Shown here in pieces: positions 8,228 through 15,017 of a stretch of DNA of 25,374 nucleotides. A program made the position numbers and the translations under genes. How positions within the stretch are numbered: position 1 is the first letter of the stretch; each line of letters starts with the position of its first letter. The DNA lies in the NCBI GenBank assembly GCA_021819725.1, contig JAKAQR010000032.1, positions 6,768 through 32,141 on the forward strand, given 5' to 3'. Source of the stretch: Actinomycetes bacterium (lineage in GTDB: Bacteria > Actinomycetota > Acidimicrobiia > Acidimicrobiales > Acidimicrobiaceae). A model generated the notes under the pieces. The model had not been told where the DNA came from, ran no database searches, and worked only from the letters and a program-made list of their open reading frames with translations.

Positions 8228-8724
8228 GCCCGAACAACCTCAGCCCTGGACACACGCAACAATAATTCCTGTCGTTCGCAACCGACCGACTCCACGAGTA
8301 CCGGAACGCTCTCAACGCGTTCACCAGTAAGCCGGATCCCGGCATCATGTAGCAGCGGACGAATTGGCGCACCAGTGAGCACAGCCTCGACGGCAGCGGG
8401 CCTGTGGGCTGGATGGCGAAGCCTGACCGGCGCAGAATCCATGGCCCCACTGCTGGACAACCAAAGCCAGTCTCCAACAACCCAGGCCCAAAGGTTCCCT
8501 AGCTCTGTGCCTCGCAGCTCCGGTGTAAGACACAGGCGGCCCGAGCACGACAGACGAGCGAGACGTGATGGCTGTTTTCGAACAGGTGACTCCGGCTTCG
8601 CACCGAGTGGTTTCCGCCTTATGAGCCGTCCGTCGGCATCAAGGCCGGCCCTCGTTGCATTATTTGCGAGATTGCGAGCCGTCTGGACACCCAGTTCGTC
8701 GTCAAGACCTAGAGCCTTCAACAC
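8218..8724 (-). CDS. 168-residue protein of unknown function in the recombinase operon
   Basis: No family recognised. It starts with GTG at 8724, read through GTGTTGA overlapping the TGA of the upstream HTH gene, and its TAG overlaps the start of the recombinase gene, so it is locked into the operon. The N-terminal third is basic (RLIRRKPLGAKPESPVRKQ), followed by a Trp-rich stretch (LWAWVVGDWLWL) and a C-terminal part with VESVPVLVESVGCERQEL. No signal peptide or clear membrane segment is seen. Conserved overlap on both sides argues for a real protein, perhaps a DNA-binding partner of the recombinase, but that is a guess. Confidence 0.65.
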   Translation of the reverse strand: MLKALGLDDELGVQTARNLANNATRAGLDADGRLIRRKPLGAKPESPVRKQPSRLARLSCSGRLCLTPELRGTELGNLWAWVVGDWLWLSSSGAMDSAPVRLRHPAHRPAAVEAVLTGAPIRPLLHDAGIRLTGERVESVPVLVESVGCERQELLLRVSRAEVVRAWH

Positions 8725-9065
8725 CTAGAACCACCTGGCTGAACGCCGGTCGTCCACAAGATGAGCGCGTCGCGGGAAAATCTCCAACGACCGCCGGGCG
8801 AACGATTTGCTGGAATCACCCCATCACGAGCGAGTGCTTGGATGTGAGTCACACCACAGCGAAGCATCTCGGCAGCTTCGCGAGAGTTCAGTATCGGCGG
8901 GAACCCATCACCTAACGATTGCTGCTCATTTTGACCATACCTGTAAGTCGCATGCTCCGCATCGCGATCCTCTCTCTTCTTCTGGTCTGCCCAGCCTGCC
9001 ACCGCAGGCCCAACGACATCTTCCGCCCTAACTTGTTTTCGCGAATCTATGTGTACCGCTGCCAT
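8718..9065 (-). CDS. Excisionase/MerR-like helix-turn-helix DNA-binding protein
   Basis: A 115-residue protein whose C-terminal half (about 57-104) is a winged HTH of the HTH_17/excisionase family: ILNSREAAEMLRCGVTHIQA followed by GVIPANRSPGGRWRFSRDAL, the usual helix-helix-wing pattern with a GGRWRF wing. The first 55 residues are polar and low in structure; the true start may be internal, since no Shine-Dalgarno sequence precedes the ATG at 9065. It is the first gene of the operon, and its TGA overlaps the GTG of the next gene. In integrative elements such proteins act as recombination directionality factors or as regulators of the recombinase; either role fits here. Confidence 0.75.
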   Translation of the reverse strand: MAAVHIDSRKQVRAEDVVGPAVAGWADQKKREDRDAEHATYRYGQNEQQSLGDGFPPILNSREAAEMLRCGVTHIQALARDGVIPANRSPGGRWRFSRDALILWTTGVQPGGSRC

Positions 9066-9884
9066 GCATTATTCATCGGATGAGATCAATGCAATCTGTA
9101 GGAAGTTTTGCCAATTGAGCTCTAAAGGTTCGGAACCTCTCATGATCCGCTCCCTAACCATGGTTGAACGGGGCTCTTCTAGCTGCAATAGCAGGCCCAT
9201 GAACACACAATTCCAAACAGCTAGATTTAACCACCTTCGTGTCGTCGTAGTGGGCTTCTCCAACCACCCCGCCGTCTGCCCGGTAGTGCAAATGCGTTTC
9301 CTCTATCAATCTGTGCAGGGTCTGGAGAACGTTTCTCTGCTTGCTATCACCTGCAAACGATCAGAAGAACCGCTCAGCTTGTCCCTGTGGGTACAGTCGT
9401 GCGCCGACTCATTTCCAGCCCCGTGCTCGCGCGATGGCCTTAACGACGAAGGGGCCGTACGAGAAATCTTCCACCTCCACCAAAGCATGAGATCCCGAGC
9501 TCCTCATTCCTGGTGCACATTGACAGCAGGAATGCATCCAGCACGCAGGCCCTTAACTTCTTCCACTCCGGATCCCGGGGTGTCTGGAACTGTGGCAGGG
9601 CGACGCATGGTTGTGGAACCTACGTATGTGAATCCACCCCAAGTTCTTGCCTCCTCTACGGCAAGAGCCACTCGATCTGAAGCCTCGTAACCACCAGATG
9701 CCTTTGGCAGCTTTATCACTGGCGTGTCTGGCCTATCCGCAATCCGACCGACCTTGGGTCACCTTTGCTGGCTTCACTCCACAACAGGAAGCTGATCGAG
9801 TTCGCACAGCAACCCCGGGAACGAACGCTACTCTCGACAGCACACGCTTAGGATTTTCCTCTCGATTGCTAGCTAACCGAGTTC
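9066..9884. other. Non-coding/decayed stretch between the recombinase operon and the HTH/coiled-coil gene
   Basis: About 820 bases without a credible intact gene. Open frames exist on both strands but lack ribosome sites and recognisable domains. A block at 9229-9480 reads like a decayed transposase core on the minus strand. The promoter of the recombinase operon should lie close to 9066-9110; TTGCAT followed by an AATAAT-like hexamer is present on the minus strand, with short spacing, so it is not a confident call. Confidence 0.4.
9229..9480 (-). pseudogene. Possible transposase/integrase-core remnant
   Basis: Read on the minus strand in a single frame, 84 codons with two in-frame TGA stops give YGPFVVKAIARARGWK, then a stop, then RLYPQGQAERFF, another stop and VLQTLHRLIEET. 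The order of a GPFVVKAI-type strand, a YPQGQAERF-type segment and a helical tail resembles the rve integrase core of IS481/IS3-like transposases (consensus N-G-P..., P-x-Y-P-Q...G-x-A-E-R-F). The catalytic Asp and upstream part are missing. Identification is by eye and weak. Confidence 0.35.
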
Positions 9885-10298
9885 ATGCCAGCTGAATCGG
9901 ACGAGATGCGTCCAATCGCCCCTACAGTACACAGTATGGAGGACGCGCGCACCAGACTAGCCAAGGAGATCGATAGGGTAATCCATGCCTCAGGCAAGCC
10001 GGTCTCACAGTTGGCGAAATCCCTAAACGTTGACAGCTCGAGCATCGGCCGCTGGCGACGAGATGCCCAACGGTGTCCACCGTCCCGGATCAAGGCTCTT
10101 GCTCAGGTTCTTGAACTGGACACTCAACAGGCCCAAAACCTCACAGAACTCGCGATGGAAGCCGAACTAGAAGGGCGAGATGACTTGCGCACGTTTCGGT
10201 CTAGCACCATCCGACGCGATCTCGACGACTTGAAGCGCGAGGTTGAACAGTTGTCCGAGGAGGTGAAACGGCTGCAGAGAGCCATGGATTCGCGATAG
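9885..10298 (+). CDS. Small DNA-binding protein: HTH plus C-terminal coiled coil
   Basis: A 137-residue protein with a Cro/XRE-like helix-turn-helix in the middle (VSQLAKSLNVDSSSIGRWRR, about 40-59, then CPPSRIKALAQVLELD) and a C-terminal coiled coil (DLDDLKREVEQLSEEVKRLQ) likely to mediate dimerisation. The coding frame is intact. The start is ambiguous: ATG at 9885 has no Shine-Dalgarno, and a second ATG at 9936 lies seven bases after a TACAGT hexamer and could start a leaderless message. It lies divergent from the recombinase operon 800 bases away. A regulatory role for a mobile element is possible but not shown. Confidence 0.7.
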   Translation: MPAESDEMRPIAPTVHSMEDARTRLAKEIDRVIHASGKPVSQLAKSLNVDSSSIGRWRRDAQRCPPSRIKALAQVLELDTQQAQNLTELAMEAELEGRDDLRTFRSSTIRRDLDDLKREVEQLSEEVKRLQRAMDSR

Positions 10299-10934
10299 CA
10301 TGAGTTGCCAGCAAGACACTCACTAACGAAGTGAACCGGGTACCAGGGGCCTTCCACATGGACTCAATGGTCATCCGAGGAAACTTCGCTTGCTCTCCAT
10401 GTGCCAAGGTTATTACCGACGAGGCCCCGAGGCCAGCCAACGCTCGCCACCGCGGCTAGCCAACCGTCGGTTGAGACGAAACTTTGTAACTCCAAACCAG
10501 AAGCACAACGGCAAGGACACAGAGATCTCGCCCAACGAACGGGCAAGGGTGTACGAGGCGGCCAGGGCACAGAACCCTAAGCGCTGGATCAAGGGAAACA
10601 CCCGCAACTGGGACCCTGTTGTCTCTACTGCCCTCGTACCGGTGAACAACGACCCCAAAGGAGCCGCGGCCCGCTCTAGCCACTCGACTCTACAACCTAC
10701 ACATTCACCAGGTACTTTGACAGCGACAGAAGCCGCGGTTGATCCTGGCTTACGAAACGATATTGTGAACCACGACCTTGGTGCACGCAATGAGAAGCGA
10801 CGCCCGGATTGGATAGCATCTGAGACGTACTGTCTGACGCACTCATTCCCCAATGAGCCGCGAAAGGACTACCCGACTCGGACGATCTCCCACCGATCGA
10901 AGATGAGATCCACTCACTTCACCATCGGGGAGGT
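10299..10934. other. Decayed mobile DNA
   Basis: No intact gene found. The first half holds a C-terminal fragment of an IS3-family transposase (listed separately); 10654-10934 shows no recognisable coding or structural feature. Confidence 0.45.
10483..10653 (+). pseudogene. IS3-family transposase orfB C-terminal fragment
   Basis: One frame reads FVTPNQKHNGKDTEI, then NERARVYEAARAQNPKRW and TRNWDPVVSTALVP. This matches the tail of IS3-family orfB proteins after the catalytic Glu (VTPxQxHxGxD...RxxVYEAARAxxPERW...TRNWxP), a region outside the catalytic core. No DDE residues, start or IS end are present, and the continuing frame downstream is nonsense, so this is a short relic. It is a different IS3 subgroup from the element at 22.8 kb, whose C-terminus ends differently. 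Confidence 0.55.
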
Positions 10935-11080
10935 GTCAGCCCAGACATCTGGAAGCAACCGGACACTTCCCCCTAACGCGACGCCGAAGTCCTTCGGCTG
11001 CCACCTGCCGCCGCGTCAGGTTTCGATGCAAACTCGTGTGACAAATCCCAGTTGGTGAGGGGTAGTGAGGTTTCGGTTAC
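10935..11080 (+). repeat. Diverged copy 1 of the ~145-bp repeat
   Basis: Aligns over its full length, with one short gap, to 25105-25248. Shared blocks include ACATCTGGAAGCA, CACTTCC, CTAACGCGACG, GCCACCTGCCG, GCGTCAGGTTTCG and GACAAATCCCAGTTGGTGA. This copy keeps the right terminal sequence (TGACAAATCCCAGT) but its left terminal inverted repeat is degenerate, and it carries a different internal hairpin (GCCGAAG/CTTCGGC). Confidence 0.85.
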
Positions 11081-11189
11081 ACGTCCCCGCATCATCATGC
11101 GCCAAATCAGAGAAGCACTGAGACTCTCCCTCTCTGAGGGGCCTTCTGCGTTCGTCTCAATCACATTGGCCCCGTAGAGAGCCTCTCGA

Positions 11190-11534
11190 AGGTCGAGATT
11201 GCCATGCAGCGAGCCATCAAAACCATGCCCCGAGAGCTCATGAGATCCATCACCTGGGATCAAGGATCAGAGCTTGCCCACCAGTTCTCCCTCGCAACAG
11301 GGATCCCGCCGTACTTCTGTGACCCTCACTCCCCTTGGCAACGAGCACAAACGAGAACACCTTTGGCCTCCTACACCAGTATCTTCCCAGAGGAGCAGAC
11401 CTGAATCTGTACTCGGCTAGTGAATTGTGATAGATCCAAAGAGTCCTTAACGGAGGACCGAGAAAGACCCTCGGTTATAGGATGCCAAGGGTGAAACTCG
11501 CCGAGTTCGTTGCGCTGTCTAGTTGAATCCGCCG
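11190..11534 (+). pseudogene. IS30-family transposase C-terminal fragment (copy 1)
   Basis: Starts [20 protein letters not shown] and continues through [11 protein letters not shown], then shifts frame; the rest ([17 protein letters not shown]) is recoverable in another frame. It is nearly identical at the nucleotide level to 19306-19650. Only the last third of an IS30 transposase is present, including the third-catalytic-residue neighbourhood (PHSPWQRGTNENTN in intact relatives). It ends in TAGTTGAATCCGCC, shared by both copies and probably the right terminal repeat of the parent element. Confidence 0.8.
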
Positions 11535-11612
11535 AGCGATTTGTTGTCGAGAGACCCGAACCGCCCGCTCTCATCTGGATCAACAAACCGGAGGAGGCAG
11601 TCAAGATGGCAC
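11532..11612 (+). pseudogene. IS3-family transposase extreme C-terminal fragment
   Basis: Directly after the IS30 end, the frame reads ERFVVERPEPPALIWINKPE, matching the C-terminal tail of many IS3-family orfB proteins (HPERFV...PxPPxLPxxVWINKP). Only about 25 codons are left. It shows one IS inserted into or next to another. Confidence 0.5.
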
Positions 11613-11644
11613 AATATTTCCCAGAGAGAAGTGCCTCACAAAGG

Positions 11645-11673
11645 TTGACAGGTTCCACTCTGCAATCTACGCT
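11645..11673 (+). promoter_or_regulatory. Candidate sigma-70-type promoter of the cupin gene (leaderless start)
   Basis: TTGACA (11645-11650), a 17-base spacer and TACGCT (11668-11673). The ATG of the cupin gene lies six bases after the -10 hexamer, so transcription would begin at or next to the start codon, giving a leaderless message; no Shine-Dalgarno sequence is present. Confidence 0.5.
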
Positions 11674-11679
11674 AAGAGC

Positions 11680-11721
11680 ATGCGCTTTTTGGACGCCACA
11701 GAATACACAGGGGCTCACCCC
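11680..11721 (+). pseudogene. 5' fragment of cupin gene, interrupted by IS4-family element
   Basis: ATG CGC TTT starts the peptide MRFLDATEYTGAHP, which runs up to the IS. The other side of the element resumes in the same frame after one copy of the target duplication (AHPWDALDLLGLKNATVRL), so removing the IS and one 10-bp duplicate rebuilds a 103-residue cupin. This fragment supplies the native start codon and promoter. Confidence 0.8.
11712..11721. repeat. Target-site duplication, left copy (IS4-family element)
   Basis: GGCTCACCCC, repeated exactly at 13209-13218 on the other side of the element. Ten bases is within the usual 9-12 bp range for IS4-family insertions. The palindromic edges allow an 8-bp reading as well. 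Confidence 0.85.
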
Positions 11722-13208
11722 CAATACCCTCAACTTAAGATTACGATGCAGTAATTCTCGTGTATGATGGATACATGGCGCGAGCAGGACAACGGGTAGT
11801 ACTAACCGAAGACAGGCTCCAAGATAGGATCAGCGTAGGAGTTCTAGCGAAGGCCTTTCCAAGGGCTCTGGTGGAAGAAGTGATTGCTGAAGCTGGTGCA
11901 AAAGAGCAGCGCAACCGGATACTACCAGCGTGGCTAACTCTCTACTACGTACTGGCATTAGCGCTATTTATGGACATGGGCGGTGGTCGGGTGATGCGCA
12001 AGCTAGCAGGAACACTTAGCTTCGCATCCCGCGGTATCGTAGTTCATACCCCTTCTGAAGAGGCACTCTCGAACGCTCGTAGCCGACTAGGGCCGCAACC
12101 GCTGAAACTGCTCTTTGAGAAAGTAGCTCGCCCACTTGCTGTTGTGGATGACCAAAGAGCCTATTGGCGCGGCTATCACCTGATGAGCTTGGACGGAACA
12201 ACTCTGGATGTACAAGATACCGCAGCCAACTGGGACTACTTTGGCGGACCAGGCACCAAAGATGAAAGTGGCAAGACGCTACGAGGAGGATTCCCACAGC
12301 TACGTATTGTCGCGCTTGCTGAGTGTGGCACGCGTGCACTTGTCAGTGCAGTGCTGGGGTCTTATAACAACGGCGAGAAGACTTTGGCAGTCGAACTGAT
12401 TCCTCGGCTGAGATCTGGAATGCTCGTGCTTGCCGATCGGAACTTCCCGGGGTATGAACTCTGGCAACAAGCCGCCGCAACTGGAGCAGAACTCGTGTGG
12501 CGAATCGGGAAGAGCTTTAGCTTGGATGTGGATGAGGTACTAAAAGATGGAAGCTACCTCTCCCGATTGAAGGTTCCCCGTCAGCTGCAGAGCCAAGGCT
12601 GCACCGATATAACAGTAAGAGTCATCAAATACCAGCTCAAAGACCAAGACGGCAACGCCACTGAGACCTTCACCCTGGCTACTACCTTGCTTGACCCCAA
12701 AGTGGCTCCCAGTAATGAACTTGCTGAGCTCTATCAGAGTCGTTGGGAGATAGAAAGTGCTTTTGGAGCCTTCAAGTCTCAACTCAAAGGCGATGGAGTG
12801 GTGCTTCGCTCCAAGACCCCAGACGGGGCACAACAAGAACTCTGGGCGCTATTGTGCGCCTACCATGCGATTCGGGAGCTGATCTGCGCAGCTGCTGAGA
12901 TGACAAAACAGGACCCGTTACGAATCTCATTTATCGCAGCTCTTGACACAGTACGCGGCCCGGTTGGAGACCCGGCCGCTTTCCCCCCTCACAAAACAAT
13001 TGATCAATGCATAGGTGCAGCTCTTACACTCATCGCTGTACACAAAATAGAGAACGTCGCGGAAGGTCAAATCCTCGCCACGCCAAGCGGACTCTTCGTT
13101 ATTCGAACCGACCCGCAGATCCGGCTAGACGCCCTCTCCCGAGAGGACCCCTAACACTGGTGATGCTACCACTGACTGCAATCACCTAACCTTAAGTTGA
13201 AGGTATTG
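11722..13208 (+). mobile_element. Complete IS4-family insertion sequence (~1.49 kb)
   Basis: Bounded by terminal inverted repeats beginning CAATACC: left CAATACCCTCAACTTAAG, right (complement) CAATACCTTCAACTTAAG, continuing with one further mismatch to about 21 bp. Flanked by an exact 10-bp direct repeat. Contains one full-length transposase gene. Intact ends, target duplication and gene suggest a recent and possibly still active insertion. Confidence 0.92.
11760..13154 (+). CDS. IS4-family transposase
   Basis: A 464-residue DDE transposase that cuts and pastes its own element. An IS4-type N-terminal domain (SVGVLAKAFPRALVEEVIAE) is followed by the DDE core: D145 in SLDGTTLDV, D226 in LADRNFPG and E332 in the Y(2)R(3)E(6)K signature YQSRWEIESAFGAFK (Y325, R328, E332, K339). 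All catalytic residues are present and the frame is uninterrupted. A second ATG at 11775 (MARAGQRVV) is an equally plausible start. It is alone in the element and reads in the same direction as the cupin gene it interrupts. Confidence 0.95.
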   Translation: MYDGYMARAGQRVVLTEDRLQDRISVGVLAKAFPRALVEEVIAEAGAKEQRNRILPAWLTLYYVLALALFMDMGGGRVMRKLAGTLSFASRGIVVHTPSEEALSNARSRLGPQPLKLLFEKVARPLAVVDDQRAYWRGYHLMSLDGTTLDVQDTAANWDYFGGPGTKDESGKTLRGGFPQLRIVALAECGTRALVSAVLGSYNNGEKTLAVELIPRLRSGMLVLADRNFPGYELWQQAAATGAELVWRIGKSFSLDVDEVLKDGSYLSRLKVPRQLQSQGCTDITVRVIKYQLKDQDGNATETFTLATTLLDPKVAPSNELAELYQSRWEIESAFGAFKSQLKGDGVVLRSKTPDGAQQELWALLCAYHAIRELICAAAEMTKQDPLRISFIAALDTVRGPVGDPAAFPPHKTIDQCIGAALTLIAVHKIENVAEGQILATPSGLFVIRTDPQIRLDALSREDP

Positions 13209-13218
13209 GGCTCACCCC
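13209..13218. repeat. Target-site duplication, right copy (IS4-family element)
   Basis: GGCTCACCCC, identical to 11712-11721. Confidence 0.85.
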
Positions 13219-13488
13219 TGGGATGCGCTCGATCTCTTGGGGCTAAAGAACGCGACCGTGCGTCTTCACTGGACCGACGCGCCCTACCGCTGGCACGTCA
13301 ACGACGGCCCTGAAGCATTCGTTGTCCTTGACGGAGAGGTGGAGATGCACTTCCGCGAAGAGGGCCAGGAAAGTCTCAAACGCCTCACTCCCGGAATGAT
13401 CTGCCTTGTGGAAGAGGGCGACGAACACGTCGCCCACCCCATGGGTCCGGCGCGGATACTTGTCATCGAAAAGGCCGATAGCGAGTAG
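13209..13488 (+). pseudogene. 3' fragment of cupin-domain protein
   Basis: After the right target duplication the frame reads AHPWDALDLLGLKNATVRL, then HWTDAPYRWHVNDGPEAFVV, LDGEVEMHF and VEEGDEHVAHP, a small single-domain cupin with the two beta-barrel motifs (H..D..E in motif 1; EGDEHVAHP in motif 2). The reconstructed protein is 103 residues. A TTG at 13237 could give a shortened 83-residue product missing the first strand, so residual function cannot be excluded. Small cupins of this type are often sugar or metabolite isomerases or sensors; no specific substrate can be assigned. Confidence 0.85.
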
Positions 13489-13619
13489 CGCGACCGTACA
13501 GCACCCTTCTTGAACGCCGGTGGCAAACGCTCGCGGACGTGTCCCGGCGTTGAAACCAGCAGATGGATTGTGCACGTCCGTCGTTGCCCGGTAGAGAGAC
13601 TGAATGGGAGGTTAATTTC

Positions 13620-14015
13620 GTGGAAACAAGAGGACTCATTGAGCTCTTTTATTCCGAGCTCTGGAACGAGTGGAATGACGCGCTCGTAGATCGGCTGTTG
13701 ACTCCGAACTTTGAGTTCCGAGGTTCTCTCGGTCAGGTGACGCACACACGAGATGAGTGGCGAGGCTATCGCGATATCATCCACGCAGGATCATTCGACT
13801 TTTACAATGAGGTCGTCACCCTCGTTTGTGATCAGGAGAACGGTGCGGCGCGGATGCTGTACCGCGGGACCCACAGCGGACCTCTCCTCGGCATCGGGGC
13901 AACTGGCAAGAAATTCGCGTACGCCGGAGCCGCCTTCTTTCGCGCAGATGCCGATCGTCTGACAAGCGCTTGGGTGCTGGGAGATATTGCGGCCTTGCGA
14001 GCACAACTCACCTAG
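13620..14015 (+). CDS. SnoaL-like/ester-cyclase-type protein
   Basis: A 131-residue protein from GTG at 13620, preceded by GGGAGGT at seven bases; an upstream ATG in the same frame lacks a ribosome site. It has the pattern of SnoaL-like (NTF2-fold) proteins: an N-terminal helix pair (LIELFYSELWNEWNDALVD), LLTPNFEFRGSLG, TRDEWRGYRDIIHAGSFDF, then strands ARMLYRGTHSGPLLGIGATG and a C-terminal FFRADADRLTSAWVLGD. Family members include polyketide cyclases and many uncharacterised ester-cyclase-like enzymes; the substrate here is unknown. It lies 130 bases after the cupin, in the same direction, and faces the MmyB-type regulator with a six-base gap between stops. Confidence 0.85.
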   Translation: METRGLIELFYSELWNEWNDALVDRLLTPNFEFRGSLGQVTHTRDEWRGYRDIIHAGSFDFYNEVVTLVCDQENGAARMLYRGTHSGPLLGIGATGKKFAYAGAAFFRADADRLTSAWVLGDIAALRAQLT

Positions 14016-14021
14016 TGTCCG

Positions 14022-14843
14022 TCATCGTGAGGCAGGAACGAGCTCGGCCAGGCGGGCCGAAGTGTCGTCGTCGACCGGGGTGTAGGTGACGAGCCGGGTT
14101 CCGGTCCCGGGCGTGAGGAAGAAACTGGTGTAGGCCAGGCGCAAGAGGCCCACTCGGTCGTTGAGGATCGACCTGATCAGATTGTCGACAGAATGCACCT
14201 CATGGTGTTCCCAGTAAGAAACGAAGTCTGGCGACGACGCAGAGAGACGCTCCACGAGAGCGGACCAGGACGGTTCGCAAGCGTGTTCGGCCACGGCACC
14301 TCGCAATTGACCGATGCAGCGACTGACACTGTCCTCCCATTCCACCAACGAACGGCGCCATGCGGGGTGGGTGAGCGAGAGCAGGAGTGTGTTATGGTCC
14401 TCAACCGGTATGGCGTCGAGGTCGTCGACCAGCCGACCGTAGGACTCATTGTATGCAAGGATGTCGAAGTGGCTGTTGAGCACGCACGCTGGCAGCGGGG
14501 ACAACTGGTGCATGACGGAGCGAATCGCCGGGGTGATCACCGGGCAGTCGCCTGGCCCGGGTGGCGGGTTCGAGCCAGCCAGAAAGAAGAGGTGTCGCCG
14601 CTCGACGGGATCCATGCGCAGGGTGCGCCCGACGGCGTCGAGGACAGAGTTGGAGGCTCGGATGTCACGACCCTGCTCCAGCCACGTGTACCAGGTGACG
14701 CCGACACCCGCCAATGTGGCTACCTCCTCGCGGCGCAGTCCCGGGGTGCGGCGACGGCCAACGTTGGGGAGGCCGACGGCCTCCGGGGTGAGTCGCTGGC
14801 GACGAGAACGCAAGAAGGTACCGAGCTCACGGCGTCGAGCCAC
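14022..14843 (-). CDS. MmyB-like XRE-family transcriptional regulator
   Basis: About 273 residues from GTG at 14843 (VARRRELGTFLRSRRQRL), the usual length and opening for this family; an upstream GTG at 14912 is possible. The N-terminal HTH reads LRREEVATLAGVGVTWYTWL with the family signature RRTPGLRREE. The C-terminal MmyB-like ligand-binding domain (PAS-like) has ACVLNSHFDILAYNES and ILNDRVGLLRLAYTSFFLT. These regulators are usually local and divergent to an exporter or oxidoreductase they control. Here the gene is divergent from the MFS transporter with about 175 bases between starts, consistent with control of that pair. Confidence 0.9.
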   Translation of the reverse strand: MARRRELGTFLRSRRQRLTPEAVGLPNVGRRRTPGLRREEVATLAGVGVTWYTWLEQGRDIRASNSVLDAVGRTLRMDPVERRHLFFLAGSNPPPGPGDCPVITPAIRSVMHQLSPLPACVLNSHFDILAYNESYGRLVDDLDAIPVEDHNTLLLSLTHPAWRRSLVEWEDSVSRCIGQLRGAVAEHACEPSWSALVERLSASSPDFVSYWEHHEVHSVDNLIRSILNDRVGLLRLAYTSFFLTPGTGTRLVTYTPVDDDTSARLAELVPASR

Positions 14844-14918
14844 ATCATCGAGAGTCGCCGACGATGGCGCGAGCAGCGTTGCGCCAGGAGCAGGGTCAGA
14901 GGAAAGGACTACCACTAG

Positions 14919-14968
14919 TACCAGAATAGTCTTCTCGTCTTGGTGGTACCAGGTGGTCCCGATACCAG
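14919..14968. promoter_or_regulatory. Three TACCAG repeats in the regulator/transporter divergent promoter
   Basis: TACCAG occurs at 14919-14924, 14947-14952 and 14963-14968, the middle one inside the palindrome TGGTACCA (14944-14951). All lie in the 174-base gap between the MmyB-type regulator and the transporter. Repeated short motifs in a divergent promoter are typical of operator sites, but this set could be coincidental. Confidence 0.3.
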
Positions 14969-15017
14969 GATAACTTCGCACTGCTACCCCTCTCGCGGTG
15001 ACCTTAAGCTGGGGAAC

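Noticed and set aside
10390..11058. 222-codon plus-strand frame as a gene
   Set aside because: Only residues about 32-88 resemble a transposase tail; the rest is low-quality sequence that runs into the 145-bp repeat.
14193..14918. Plus-strand 241-codon frame opposite the MmyB-type regulator
   Set aside because: Shadow of the regulator gene; no start signal or recognisable domain.
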